Assembly (NCBI GenBank): GCA_024638445.1
Contig: JAHEKH010000008.1
Location: 1-52,617, forward strand
Length of the DNA stretch: 52,617 bases
From: Gammaproteobacteria bacterium
Lineage (GTDB): Bacteria; Pseudomonadota; Gammaproteobacteria; Steroidobacterales; JABDKV01
Reading direction: 5' to 3'
The notes beneath the pieces were generated by a model that was given only the letters and a program-made list of their open reading frames with translations, searched no databases and was not told the DNA's origin. This document shows positions 43,520-51,203 of the stretch, in pieces (the first letter of the stretch is position 1; each line of letters opens with the position of its first letter). Position numbers and translations under genes: made by a program.

Positions 43520-44296
43520 GTGGATCTAGCGACGCTGATTGGTCTGGTCGGGGCGGTCGGCATCATTGTCGTAACCATCGCGCTGGGCGGCGCAGCGATG
43601 GTTTTCATCAATGTTCCCTCCCTGCTGATCGTGCTGGTGGGGACGATTCTCGTCGTCATGATGAAGTTCAGCCTGAAGCAGTTTCTCGGTGCCGGCGTCA
43701 TTGCGGTCAAGGCTTTCATTCACAAGGCATCCGACCCGGTAGAACTCATCGATAAAGCCGTGGAGCTTGCCCAGACGTCCCGTCAGGGCGGCCTGCTCTC
43801 GCTCGAGAACGCCGAGGTTCCGGATCCCTTCATGAAGACCGGCATCAACCTGATAGTCGACGGCCATGAGCCGGACATGGTGCGCGCAGTCCTCGCAAAG
43901 GACCTGACGCTGACGGTCGAGCGGCACACCACCGGACGCAACATCTTCAAGGCGATTGGCGACGTCGGCCCGGCAATGGGGATGATCGGCACGCTGATCG
44001 GCCTGGTGCAGATGCTCTCGGTCATGGATGACCCGAAACAGATCGGTCCGGCCATGGCCGTGGCCCTGCTGACCACGTTGTATGGCGCCATACTCGCCAA
44101 CGTCCTGGCCATTCCGGTTGCCGACAAGCTGGGATTGCGCAGCGAGGAAGAGCGGCGCTCGAAGTCGCTGGTCATCGACGCGCTGATGGCTATTCTGGAG
44201 GGTCAGAATCCCAAGGTCATCGAGGGCATGCTGCAGAACTACCTGCCGCGCTCGAAACGCACGCTGGAAGCTGAAGCGGCAGCAGCAGCAGGCTGA
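43520..44296 (+). CDS. pomA: Sodium-type stator protein PomA
   Basis: PomA is the five-subunit part of the stator that drives rotation. The 258 residues closely follow Vibrio PomA in pattern: DLATLIGLVGAVGI at the start, LIVLVGTILVVMMKFSLKQF, NLIVDGHEPDMVRAVLAKDL, and DVGPAMGMIGTLIGLVQMLS with DDPKQIGPAMAVALLTTLYG. The GTG start is preceded by GAGGA. Its stop overlaps the pomB ATG. The likeness to PomA rather than MotA suggests sodium drive. Confidence 0.92.
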   Translation: MDLATLIGLVGAVGIIVVTIALGGAAMVFINVPSLLIVLVGTILVVMMKFSLKQFLGAGVIAVKAFIHKASDPVELIDKAVELAQTSRQGGLLSLENAEVPDPFMKTGINLIVDGHEPDMVRAVLAKDLTLTVERHTTGRNIFKAIGDVGPAMGMIGTLIGLVQMLSVMDDPKQIGPAMAVALLTTLYGAILANVLAIPVADKLGLRSEEERRSKSLVIDALMAILEGQNPKVIEGMLQNYLPRSKRTLEAEAAAAAG

Positions 44297-45159
44297 TGGA
44301 CGACGAACTTCCACAGGAAGAGGCAGAAGCAGGTGCGCCGGCATGGGTAATGACCTTCGCCGACCTCATGTCGCTGCTCATGTGCTTTTTCGTGCTCATG
44401 CTCGCCTTCTCCGAGATGGATGCCCAGCGATTCAAGCTGCTGTCGGGCTCCATGCGCGACGCCTTCGGCGTGCAGGCGGAGATCGAGGCCAAGATGATGC
44501 CCAAGGGGACCAGCATCATCACCAAGGAATTCAGGCCCGGCCGGCCGCAGCCTACGCCACTGCGCACGGTGCGCCAGTTCACGGTCAATTCAAACCGCAA
44601 TACGCTCGATATCCTGGGCAAAGGCGAAGGCGACGGCGAAGGTCCCAGCATCGAGGACCTCAAGCGGGACGTGGAACGGATCCGGGCAACGCTGGACCAG
44701 GAAATCCAGGACCGCCAGCTCGATGTCGACCTGGAAGGTTCGCGTATCGTCATCCGGATCAACGAGCAGGCCTCATTCGCGTCCGGTTCGGCGCAGGTCA
44801 AGTCACCCTTCGTGCCGGTCCTGGAGAAGATACGCGGCCTGCTCGGCACGCTGGACGGCGTGGTCATGGTGGCGGGACATACGGACGACGTGCCGATACG
44901 CACGGCACGATTTCGATCCAACTGGGAGCTGTCGGCGGCTCGCGCCGTGTCGGTGGCCCACGAGCTGATGACCGGTGGCTCGATAGCGCCGGAGCGCATG
45001 GTAATTACCGGGCACGCCGACACGATTCCCCGCGCCGACAACGACACGGTGGAAAACCGGGCCCGGAACCGGCGTGTCGAGATAACCGTGATCCGCGGTG
45101 AAGCGGACCGCCACACGGAATTGGACACGAGCGATGAGTCCACAGGAGCAGAGTCATGA
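44296..45159 (+). CDS. pomB: Sodium-type stator protein PomB
   Basis: PomB anchors the stator to peptidoglycan and carries the ion-binding Asp. In its 287 residues the single membrane helix reads FADLMSLLMCFFVLMLAFSE (about 21-40) with Asp23 as the expected ion site, and the CFF pattern matches PomB. The C-terminal OmpA-like domain (about 150-272) has VAGHTDDVPI, SNWELSAARAVSVAHEL and NRARNRRVEITV. It overlaps pomA by one base and the PilZ gene by four. Confidence 0.93.
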   Translation: MDDELPQEEAEAGAPAWVMTFADLMSLLMCFFVLMLAFSEMDAQRFKLLSGSMRDAFGVQAEIEAKMMPKGTSIITKEFRPGRPQPTPLRTVRQFTVNSNRNTLDILGKGEGDGEGPSIEDLKRDVERIRATLDQEIQDRQLDVDLEGSRIVIRINEQASFASGSAQVKSPFVPVLEKIRGLLGTLDGVVMVAGHTDDVPIRTARFRSNWELSAARAVSVAHELMTGGSIAPERMVITGHADTIPRADNDTVENRARNRRVEITVIRGEADRHTELDTSDESTGAES

Positions 45160-45779
45160 ACCGAGACAGGCGCCAGAGTTTTCGTATCGATAACCCGGTG
45201 GCCCTGGTGTACCAGGTGGTTTCCGAACAGGACGTGAAACGCAATGCCGCCAACATCCAGGACGGGGGCTTCCTGCCGGGCGGCGTATCGGCAACCCTGT
45301 TTGGCATGGAAGCCGAACTCAAGGGACGAATTAACCGGGTGCGCCGCAAGTCGGTCGAAGTTGCTCAGTCTCTCGAGCTGCTGAACAACAAGCTCAATGC
45401 ACTGATAAACCTGATGCCCCTGCTACAGGAACAAGAGGAAAATATACTCGAACAACCGATGCGCAAGACCAACGTCAGCGCAACGGGCATCGCCTTCGTA
45501 AACGAGGAAGCGCTGGAGGAAGGAGCCTACCTGTACCTGCGGCTGGTGCTCGCTCCCGATTACTACTACGTAGCCGCCTACGCAAAGGTTATCCGCAGCG
45601 AACCCATGCGAAATCCGCGCGACGGCTTTCGCTACCGCATCGCGGTCGACTTTACGCTGATCTCAGACCAGCACCGGGAACTCCTGGTGAAGTACACGAT
45701 GAGCCGGGAGCTCGCGATGTTGCGCGCGCGGCGGGTAGCGGCCGAGGCGGAAGAAGCAGAGGAGCCTGTTACGGGCTGA
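45156..45779 (+). CDS. PilZ-domain protein with a long internal insertion
   Basis: Both c-di-GMP-binding motifs of PilZ are visible: RRQSFR at residues 5-10 and NVSATG at 106-111. Normally about 20-30 residues separate them; here about 95 do, much of it predicted helical or coiled coil (RRKSVEVAQSLELLNNKLNA, about 63-82). The rest of the barrel (YLYLRLVLAPDYYYVAAYAK; FRYRIAVDFTLI) follows. The gene overlaps pomB by ATGA, so a c-di-GMP-dependent brake on the stator is a reasonable inference. It differs from YcgR, which has an extra N-terminal domain. Confidence 0.82.
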   Translation: MNRDRRQSFRIDNPVALVYQVVSEQDVKRNAANIQDGGFLPGGVSATLFGMEAELKGRINRVRRKSVEVAQSLELLNNKLNALINLMPLLQEQEENILEQPMRKTNVSATGIAFVNEEALEEGAYLYLRLVLAPDYYYVAAYAKVIRSEPMRNPRDGFRYRIAVDFTLISDQHRELLVKYTMSRELAMLRARRVAAEAEEAEEPVTG

Positions 45780-45814
45780 CACTGAACACCACGACGACGC
45801 ATGGAGGCGAAGTC

Positions 45815-47278
45815 ATGAGCATAGATTCGAGGCTTGCAGCAAAGCTGGCACGGGTAAAGGGGCTGCCCAGCCCGCCACGGGTGGCGATGCGGATCATCGA
45901 GGCGGCCCGCGATCCTGACATCAGCCTGGCCAAGGTGGCCGAGGTCGTGACCGCCGACCCGGTTATCAGCGCCAAGATCATGCGCATGGCCAATTCCGCG
46001 GCCTACACGACCCGGGGCAACTGCACGACGCTGCGCCGCGCCCTGCTGACCCTGGGCCTCGATGCAACGCTGATTGTTGCCCTGAGCTTTTCGCTGGTAA
46101 TTTCGCTGAAACGCGACAAGAGCGCAGGACTGGACCACGATTATTTCTGGCGCCGCTCCCTGATGGCCGCGACGGCGGCTGCGGCCCTGGCCAACGCTTT
46201 GAAGCGCACCGACGGCGAGGCGCTGTTTCTCGCCGCGCTGCTCCAGGATATCGGGATGCTCGCGCTCGACAAGTGCGAACCCTCGGTCTATTCCGGAGCG
46301 GGTGACCTGCAGCGGGACCACCTGGCGCTGTCGGAATTCGAGGTCGGGCAGCTGGGCTGCGACCATGCCGATGTCGGTGGCTGGCTGCTCGATCGCTGGA
46401 AGCTGCCGCAGGAGCTGGTCGAAGCTGTCATCAGCAGCCATGACCGGCGGGTGTTTGCGGACGACGAATTCGCCCGCTGTGTGGCCCTGTCCGGTCCGCT
46501 TGCCGATGTCTGGCTGGCCAGCGACTGGAACCATTCCTTTCGCCAGCTGGTCTCGATGGCGGTCGACCGGCTCGGACTCGATGACACCCAGCTCTGTATC
46601 GTCCTCGACAGCCTGCGCAGCCGGATCCCGGAAACCGAATCCATGTTCGAAAAGGACCTGTTGCACCCCGAGACCGGTTTCGCCGCGCTGGAGGAAGCCC
46701 GCGAGCTGGTCATGGAACGCAGCGTATTCCCGGCGAATAACGAAAGGGCCGTCGGCGAGCAAACCCACGCCCCGGTAACACTGCTGCGCCTGCAGCACCG
46801 CACCGAGCTGAATGAAATCCTGCTCAAGGAGTTCCAGACCGCGCGTGCCGCCGGCGTCCCCGTGGGGGTCGTCATGGCAGGCATCGACAGCCTGGATCAC
46901 GTGATCGAGAAGCACGGCACCGACACCGCCGACCGGCTGCTGCGCGAGGCTGCGCGTGTCATGCTGGCGCAGCGTGGCTCGCGGGTAGTGGGCCAGTACA
47001 GCCGCAACGAGATCATCGTGTTGCTGGAGAACTGCAATCACGAGGCAACGCGCCTGGCGGGGCGACGGATCCTGCGCGAGTTCCGCAGCGTGCTGGAGCG
47101 ATTCTCGGGAGAAAATAACGTCCAGGTATCGCTCGCTCTCGGGGTTGCCGCGATGGACGAGGATCACAGTTTCGACAACCTGGCATCGCTACTGAGCGCC
47201 ACCCAGTCGGCGCTGGCCAACGCCCGCTTCGGCAGTCTCGCGACCGCCGGGGAATTGAGTGAGCCTGCTGAAAACTAG
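45815..47278 (+). CDS. HDOD protein with a degenerate GGDEF domain
   Basis: The 487-residue protein has an HDOD domain (about 15-215: LPSPPRVAMRIIEAARDPDI, ISAKIMRMANSAAY, LFLAALLQDIGMLALDK) and a C-terminal GGDEF fold (about 325-475). At the active site the GGDEF motif reads SRNEI (396-400), so the domain is unlikely to make c-di-GMP and may be a sensor or structural part. GGAGG lies before the ATG. It follows the PilZ gene by 35 bases on the same strand. Confidence 0.85.
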   Translation: MSIDSRLAAKLARVKGLPSPPRVAMRIIEAARDPDISLAKVAEVVTADPVISAKIMRMANSAAYTTRGNCTTLRRALLTLGLDATLIVALSFSLVISLKRDKSAGLDHDYFWRRSLMAATAAAALANALKRTDGEALFLAALLQDIGMLALDKCEPSVYSGAGDLQRDHLALSEFEVGQLGCDHADVGGWLLDRWKLPQELVEAVISSHDRRVFADDEFARCVALSGPLADVWLASDWNHSFRQLVSMAVDRLGLDDTQLCIVLDSLRSRIPETESMFEKDLLHPETGFAALEEARELVMERSVFPANNERAVGEQTHAPVTLLRLQHRTELNEILLKEFQTARAAGVPVGVVMAGIDSLDHVIEKHGTDTADRLLREAARVMLAQRGSRVVGQYSRNEIIVLLENCNHEATRLAGRRILREFRSVLERFSGENNVQVSLALGVAAMDEDHSFDNLASLLSATQSALANARFGSLATAGELSEPAEN

Positions 47279-47281
47279 CCG

Positions 47282-48310
47282 CTAGTCCGGGTTACCGACC
47301 GGACCGATCCGGTTTCGGCCGTTCTCCTTGGCCTGGTAGAGGGAATCGTCGGCTGCTCCCAGCAGTTCCAGCACGCCGGGAATACTGCCATCCGGGCGCG
47401 GCACCGAGGTGGCGATGCCGGCGCTGATCGTCAGCACACCCTGGGATGCGCTGCGGTGCTCGATGGCCCGCGACGCGACGGAACGCCGAATCCGCTCAGC
47501 AACCGCCAGAGCACCGTCGGCACCCGTTTCCGGCAGCAATACGAGTATCTCCTCGCCGCCATAGCGAAACGCCTTGTCGATCACGCGGATGCTGCCCGTT
47601 ACTTCGCCGGCAATGTCCCTGAGGGCCCGGTCGCCACGCGGGTGGCCATAGGTGTCGTTGTATGCCTTGAACCGGTCGACATCGAGCAGGATCACCGAAT
47701 AGGTGCGCTTGTAACGCGACGAACGCTGGTGAGCAATCGCCATCGCCTCTTCCATCGCGCGGCGGTTACCGATACCGGTGAGCGGATCCGTCCTGGACAG
47801 CGCCTCCAGTTGCTCGACCGTCGCCTCCAGCTCGGCAGTGCGTTCCGCCACCTGTGCTTCCAGGCTGCGCTGGTAGCGCTCGATCTGGTCGATGTGGGCC
47901 CGCATCATGTCGGTTTGCGTCACCACGCCCGATACGCCGCCTTCGTCGTCGACGACAACGAGCCGGCGAATCTGTCGCTCGGACATCAGCTGCGACGCGG
48001 TATCGATACCGCGGTCTTCTTCGATACTGATCAGCGGGGCAGACATGATGTCGCCGGCAGTCGCACCGGTTTTTCCTGCAGCAAGCTCGCGGACCAGGTC
48101 ACGCTCGCTGACCAGGCCAACCGGGCGTCCATCGTCGATGACCACAACGCACGAATGACGTTTCGATGCCATTTGCGCCGCGACATCGGCAACAGGAACA
48201 GAACTCAAGATGCACTGGGCCCCTGGACTCATCCACCGCGCGACGGGCGGCGCTCCCCCTGCCTCGTTATTGTCTGCCACTGGCCACTCCATTCTCACCG
48301 GCGCAGCCAT
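47282..48310 (-). CDS. CBS-GGDEF diguanylate cyclase
   Basis: The 342 residues have a pair of CBS motifs (about 25-145: CVVVIDDGRPVGLVSERDLV; RRLVVVDDEGGVSGVVTQTD), a short coiled coil (about 145-170) and a GGDEF domain (about 172-335). The active site is GGEEI (251-255), and RVID at 242-245 gives the RxxD-N5-GGDEF inhibitory site, so both catalysis and product feedback are expected. CBS pairs usually bind adenosyl nucleotides, which would tie c-di-GMP to energy state. It is the last gene of the right-hand operon. A second in-frame ATG six codons later is an alternative start. Confidence 0.9.
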   Translation of the reverse strand: MAAPVRMEWPVADNNEAGGAPPVARWMSPGAQCILSSVPVADVAAQMASKRHSCVVVIDDGRPVGLVSERDLVRELAAGKTGATAGDIMSAPLISIEEDRGIDTASQLMSERQIRRLVVVDDEGGVSGVVTQTDMMRAHIDQIERYQRSLEAQVAERTAELEATVEQLEALSRTDPLTGIGNRRAMEEAMAIAHQRSSRYKRTYSVILLDVDRFKAYNDTYGHPRGDRALRDIAGEVTGSIRVIDKAFRYGGEEILVLLPETGADGALAVAERIRRSVASRAIEHRSASQGVLTISAGIATSVPRPDGSIPGVLELLGAADDSLYQAKENGRNRIGPVGNPD

Positions 48311-48334
48311 TGTAACGGCAAGACGGCCCGGGGG

Positions 48335-48910
48335 TTAGCGGACCGACCGGCTCAGCCAGACCAGGGCGATGAAATCGTAGACGGCGTGACAGACGACCGG
48401 CGCCAGCAGCCCGTCCGTGAGGAGAAACAGGGCGCCGAGATAGAGTCCGATGATCGTCGCGACGACCGCATAAGCCAGCGAGACCGCGTGGGCGAGTCCG
48501 AACAGCACCGATGCCGCCAGCAGGGCCTGGAACTCACCGGCGAACCCGGCAATGAATACCTGCAGGAAACCGCGAAACAGTGCCTCCTCGCAGAGGCCTG
48601 CGAGGAACGCCACCAGCGCAAAGCCCGCCCAGCCGGTATCCCTGAAAAAATTAGCGACAAACTCCCGCGCCTCGGCGGTCGGGCGTCCCAGCGGATGCTG
48701 CGGGTGCTGCAGCCCCCACCAGAGCAATCCCACCATGGGCATCACGGCGAGTAACCCGATGGCGGTCGACCCGGAGCCGGGCGCAAGGCTTGCCAGCGGG
48801 TCGATGCCAGCCAGCCATCCGGCCGCATAAGCGATTACCAGCAAGGCCGCTTCGAAGGCGCAGGCCAGCGCCAGTGCCCGGCCTGCTGTCAGGCCCGGGT
48901 TGCTGCTCAC
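48335..48910 (-). CDS. CPBP-family intramembrane metalloprotease
   Basis: From the GTG at 48910, which overlaps the stop of the response-regulator gene (GTGA), the protein has 191 residues and about five or six membrane segments. The CPBP (CAAX protease/bacteriocin-processing) motifs are present: EEALFRG near residue 108, HAVSLAY, and HAVYDF near the C-terminus. Related proteins cut or bind membrane partners; the target here is not known. Coupling to a two-component operon is unusual. Confidence 0.83.
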   Translation of the reverse strand: MSSNPGLTAGRALALACAFEAALLVIAYAAGWLAGIDPLASLAPGSGSTAIGLLAVMPMVGLLWWGLQHPQHPLGRPTAEAREFVANFFRDTGWAGFALVAFLAGLCEEALFRGFLQVFIAGFAGEFQALLAASVLFGLAHAVSLAYAVVATIIGLYLGALFLLTDGLLAPVVCHAVYDFIALVWLSRSVR

Positions 48911-50025
48911 GCAGCAGCCTCCATCCAGACCATGACTTTTTGTTCGATCACCCCGTTGCGGGCAAAATTGACCAGGCGCGAACGAACCGTGCCGTTGGTC
49001 TCCTGTCCCTTGCACAACACCAGCGCGCCCTGGCCGTTGGTTACATCGACCGCCAGCACCATGCCGTCGACGAGTTGATTTACGTCGATTTCGCGAGCTT
49101 CGCGCTGAGCCTCGCTACCCAGGACGGCTTCGAATGCAGTCAGCACCTCGGGATCGTAGCGATTCGTTCGCAGCCGCAGTTCTTCGAAAGCCTTGCTGCT
49201 GGCAACGCCCGCCACTTCGAGACGCTCGAAATCGAGCACGGCCTTAAGGATTCGTGCACCGACTGGTGCGTCGGGCTGGTCGGCGAAAGTCACGTTCTGG
49301 TGCCGGACAGCTTCGGAGATTTCCTCGAGCCTCGGGATCCTGCACAGCAGGTCGGCGGCAACGGCCGGGTGCTGGTCGAACAGCGCCTGGTCCGGATCCG
49401 CGAGTTTCTCACCGGCGATCACCGAATTGAGTACCTCGTCGGGCACCGTGACGCAGCCTATCTGCGACAACGTCGCCATGGTTTCAAATCGCCACAGGTC
49501 CGGCAAGCCAAGCTGGCTGGCTATTGCTGCGACGTGGGTACGAATCCGGGTGGTCCGGCCAAAAGCGCCCGGATTGACCAGCGCCAGCACGTCGGCCAGC
49601 ACCTGGATTGCGCCCTGCAGCGTATTTTCGAGCAGATCGCGCTCGGCGATGATCAGCCGGTGCTGCTCGAGCGCCGCTTCGACCGAGCTCCACAGCTTGT
49701 CGGGCGGGCACGGCTTGTTGAGAAACCGGAAGATATCGCCCTCGTTGACGGCATCGATTGCCGTTTGCTGATCCGAGTTACCCGTTAACATCATTCGCAC
49801 GGTTTCCGGGCTACGCTGCTTGACCTCCGCGAGCAGCTGGACACCCGTCATTTCCGGCATGCGCATGTCGCTGACAATAACGGCGTAGTCGCCGCCGTCG
49901 TCGATCTGTTTCAGGGCTTCGGTGGGCCCCAGCGCGGTGTCGATAGCGAGCTTTTTACGCAGGGCGCGACGGCAGGCGTCGAGGACCGGTTTTTCGTCGT
50001 CGACAAACAACACTTTCGGGTTCAT
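48907..50025 (-). CDS. Response regulator with degenerate HD-GYP domain
   Basis: The 372 residues have a complete receiver domain (1-120; Asp53 in VSDMRMP, Lys in FLNKPCPP) and an RpfG-like C-terminal region (about 130-290). The HD-GYP residues are lost: the HDIGK position reads SQIGC, the HHE position reads RHQN, and no GYP motif is seen, although QHPAVAADLL remains. It is unlikely to degrade c-di-GMP and may act by binding partners. A further C-terminal domain (about 300-370) is not recognised. It overlaps the REC-HDOD gene by ATGA. Confidence 0.85.
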   Translation of the reverse strand: MNPKVLFVDDEKPVLDACRRALRKKLAIDTALGPTEALKQIDDGGDYAVIVSDMRMPEMTGVQLLAEVKQRSPETVRMMLTGNSDQQTAIDAVNEGDIFRFLNKPCPPDKLWSSVEAALEQHRLIIAERDLLENTLQGAIQVLADVLALVNPGAFGRTTRIRTHVAAIASQLGLPDLWRFETMATLSQIGCVTVPDEVLNSVIAGEKLADPDQALFDQHPAVAADLLCRIPRLEEISEAVRHQNVTFADQPDAPVGARILKAVLDFERLEVAGVASSKAFEELRLRTNRYDPEVLTAFEAVLGSEAQREAREIDVNQLVDGMVLAVDVTNGQGALVLCKGQETNGTVRSRLVNFARNGVIEQKVMVWMEAAA

Positions 50026-51203
50026 CCCATGATCTCCTGCGCCTGATCGAACCAGCGCTGGCAGGGCTTCAGGCCGACGCGCTCGAGATACTCAGTATCG
50101 AAGCTCGTGTCCTCGAGCCCCGTTCGCGCACGAACCGCATGACTCAGCTCGTTGGCAAGATAGACCGCGGTAAGCGGCGAAAACGTCTCGCCCGCACCCC
50201 GCGCAGGGGCATGGTGAAACGCCGCAGCTTCGACAATCGGGTTGGGCAGGCCCCATAACCCGAGCAGGTAGGCGCCAACCTCGTTGTGGGTCTGACCGAA
50301 CACCTCGTTCTCGCACTCCCAGTTAGGCCTGCCGCTGTCTTTCTCGAGTTGGAGCACCTGCGCGTACTTGTCGTCGAACTGCGAAGCCAGCACGAGGCGG
50401 CCGATGTCGTGCAGCATCCCGGCCATTTGCGAGTAGTCGATAATTTTGCGTGGCTGGCCGTTGTCTTTCGCCAGCGCCTTGGCCAGCGCCGCAACCCGGG
50501 CGCTGTGATCCCACAGCTGCTCGATATCCAGCGCAGCTCCCGTATCGACACTGGAAAACACCTTGGCCGACAGCACCAGGCTGCGCACGGCATCGATGCC
50601 GAGGATCGCAGCGGCCTGGGCCGGGCTTTCGACGTGACGGCTCAGACCGAAAAACGCCGAGTTGACCACCTTGAGGACTTTTGCCGTCATCGCAACGTCC
50701 TTACCGATGATCTCGCCGATATCGGTCAGTGGCTTCTCGTCCCGCACGGCCTCCATCACTTCCGTGTAAAGGGTCGGCAGGCTCGGCAGCGATCCCATTT
50801 CTGTAACCAGGGACTGCAGGGTTTCGTCGTTCAGCAGGTCACGGAGGGTGCAGGCCCGGTCGATTGTGGCCTTGACGGTCTCCGCATCACAGGGTTTGGC
50901 CAGGTACTGGTGGGTCGCGCCGATGCATTCCAGCACCATTTCCATGTCCGCGTGACCGGATAATGCGATTCTTACCGTGTTCGGGTGACTCTTCTTGATT
51001 TTCGTCAGCAGCTGCACGCCATCCATACCCGGCATGCGCATGTCGCTGACGATGACATCGCACGGCGAATCCTCGAGCTCCCCGAGCGCGGCCTCGCCGC
51101 TCGGCAGGAACGTCATGTCCCACTCGTTGCGCAAGCCTCGCAGCATCCGGCGCAGGCCGGTAAGCACCATGGGCTCATCGTCGACAAAAAGGATTCTCTT
51201 CAT
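50022..51203 (-). CDS. Response regulator with HDOD output domain
   Basis: The 393 residues have a receiver domain (1-120; Asp54 in VSDMRMPGMDG, Lys in YLAKPCD) and an HDOD domain (about 135-335: LPSLPTLYTEVMEAV, GKDVAMTAKVLKVVNSAFFG). The segment MAGMLHDIGRLVLA keeps an HD pair, but the full metal-binding set of an HD phosphohydrolase is not evident. It is coupled by ATGA overlaps to the histidine kinase gene and the degenerate HD-GYP gene, so all three probably form one pathway. Confidence 0.88.
   Translation of the reverse strand: MKRILFVDDEPMVLTGLRRMLRGLRNEWDMTFLPSGEAALGELEDSPCDVIVSDMRMPGMDGVQLLTKIKKSHPNTVRIALSGHADMEMVLECIGATHQYLAKPCDAETVKATIDRACTLRDLLNDETLQSLVTEMGSLPSLPTLYTEVMEAVRDEKPLTDIGEIIGKDVAMTAKVLKVVNSAFFGLSRHVESPAQAAAILGIDAVRSLVLSAKVFSSVDTGAALDIEQLWDHSARVAALAKALAKDNGQPRKIIDYSQMAGMLHDIGRLVLASQFDDKYAQVLQLEKDSGRPNWECENEVFGQTHNEVGAYLLGLWGLPNPIVEAAAFHHAPARGAGETFSPLTAVYLANELSHAVRARTGLEDTSFDTEYLERVGLKPCQRWFDQAQEIMG

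Noticed and set aside
45632-47167. 511-codon open frame on the minus strand opposite the HDOD-GGDEF gene
   Set aside because: Antisense shadow. The plus-strand gene has clear HDOD domain motifs and a ribosome site.
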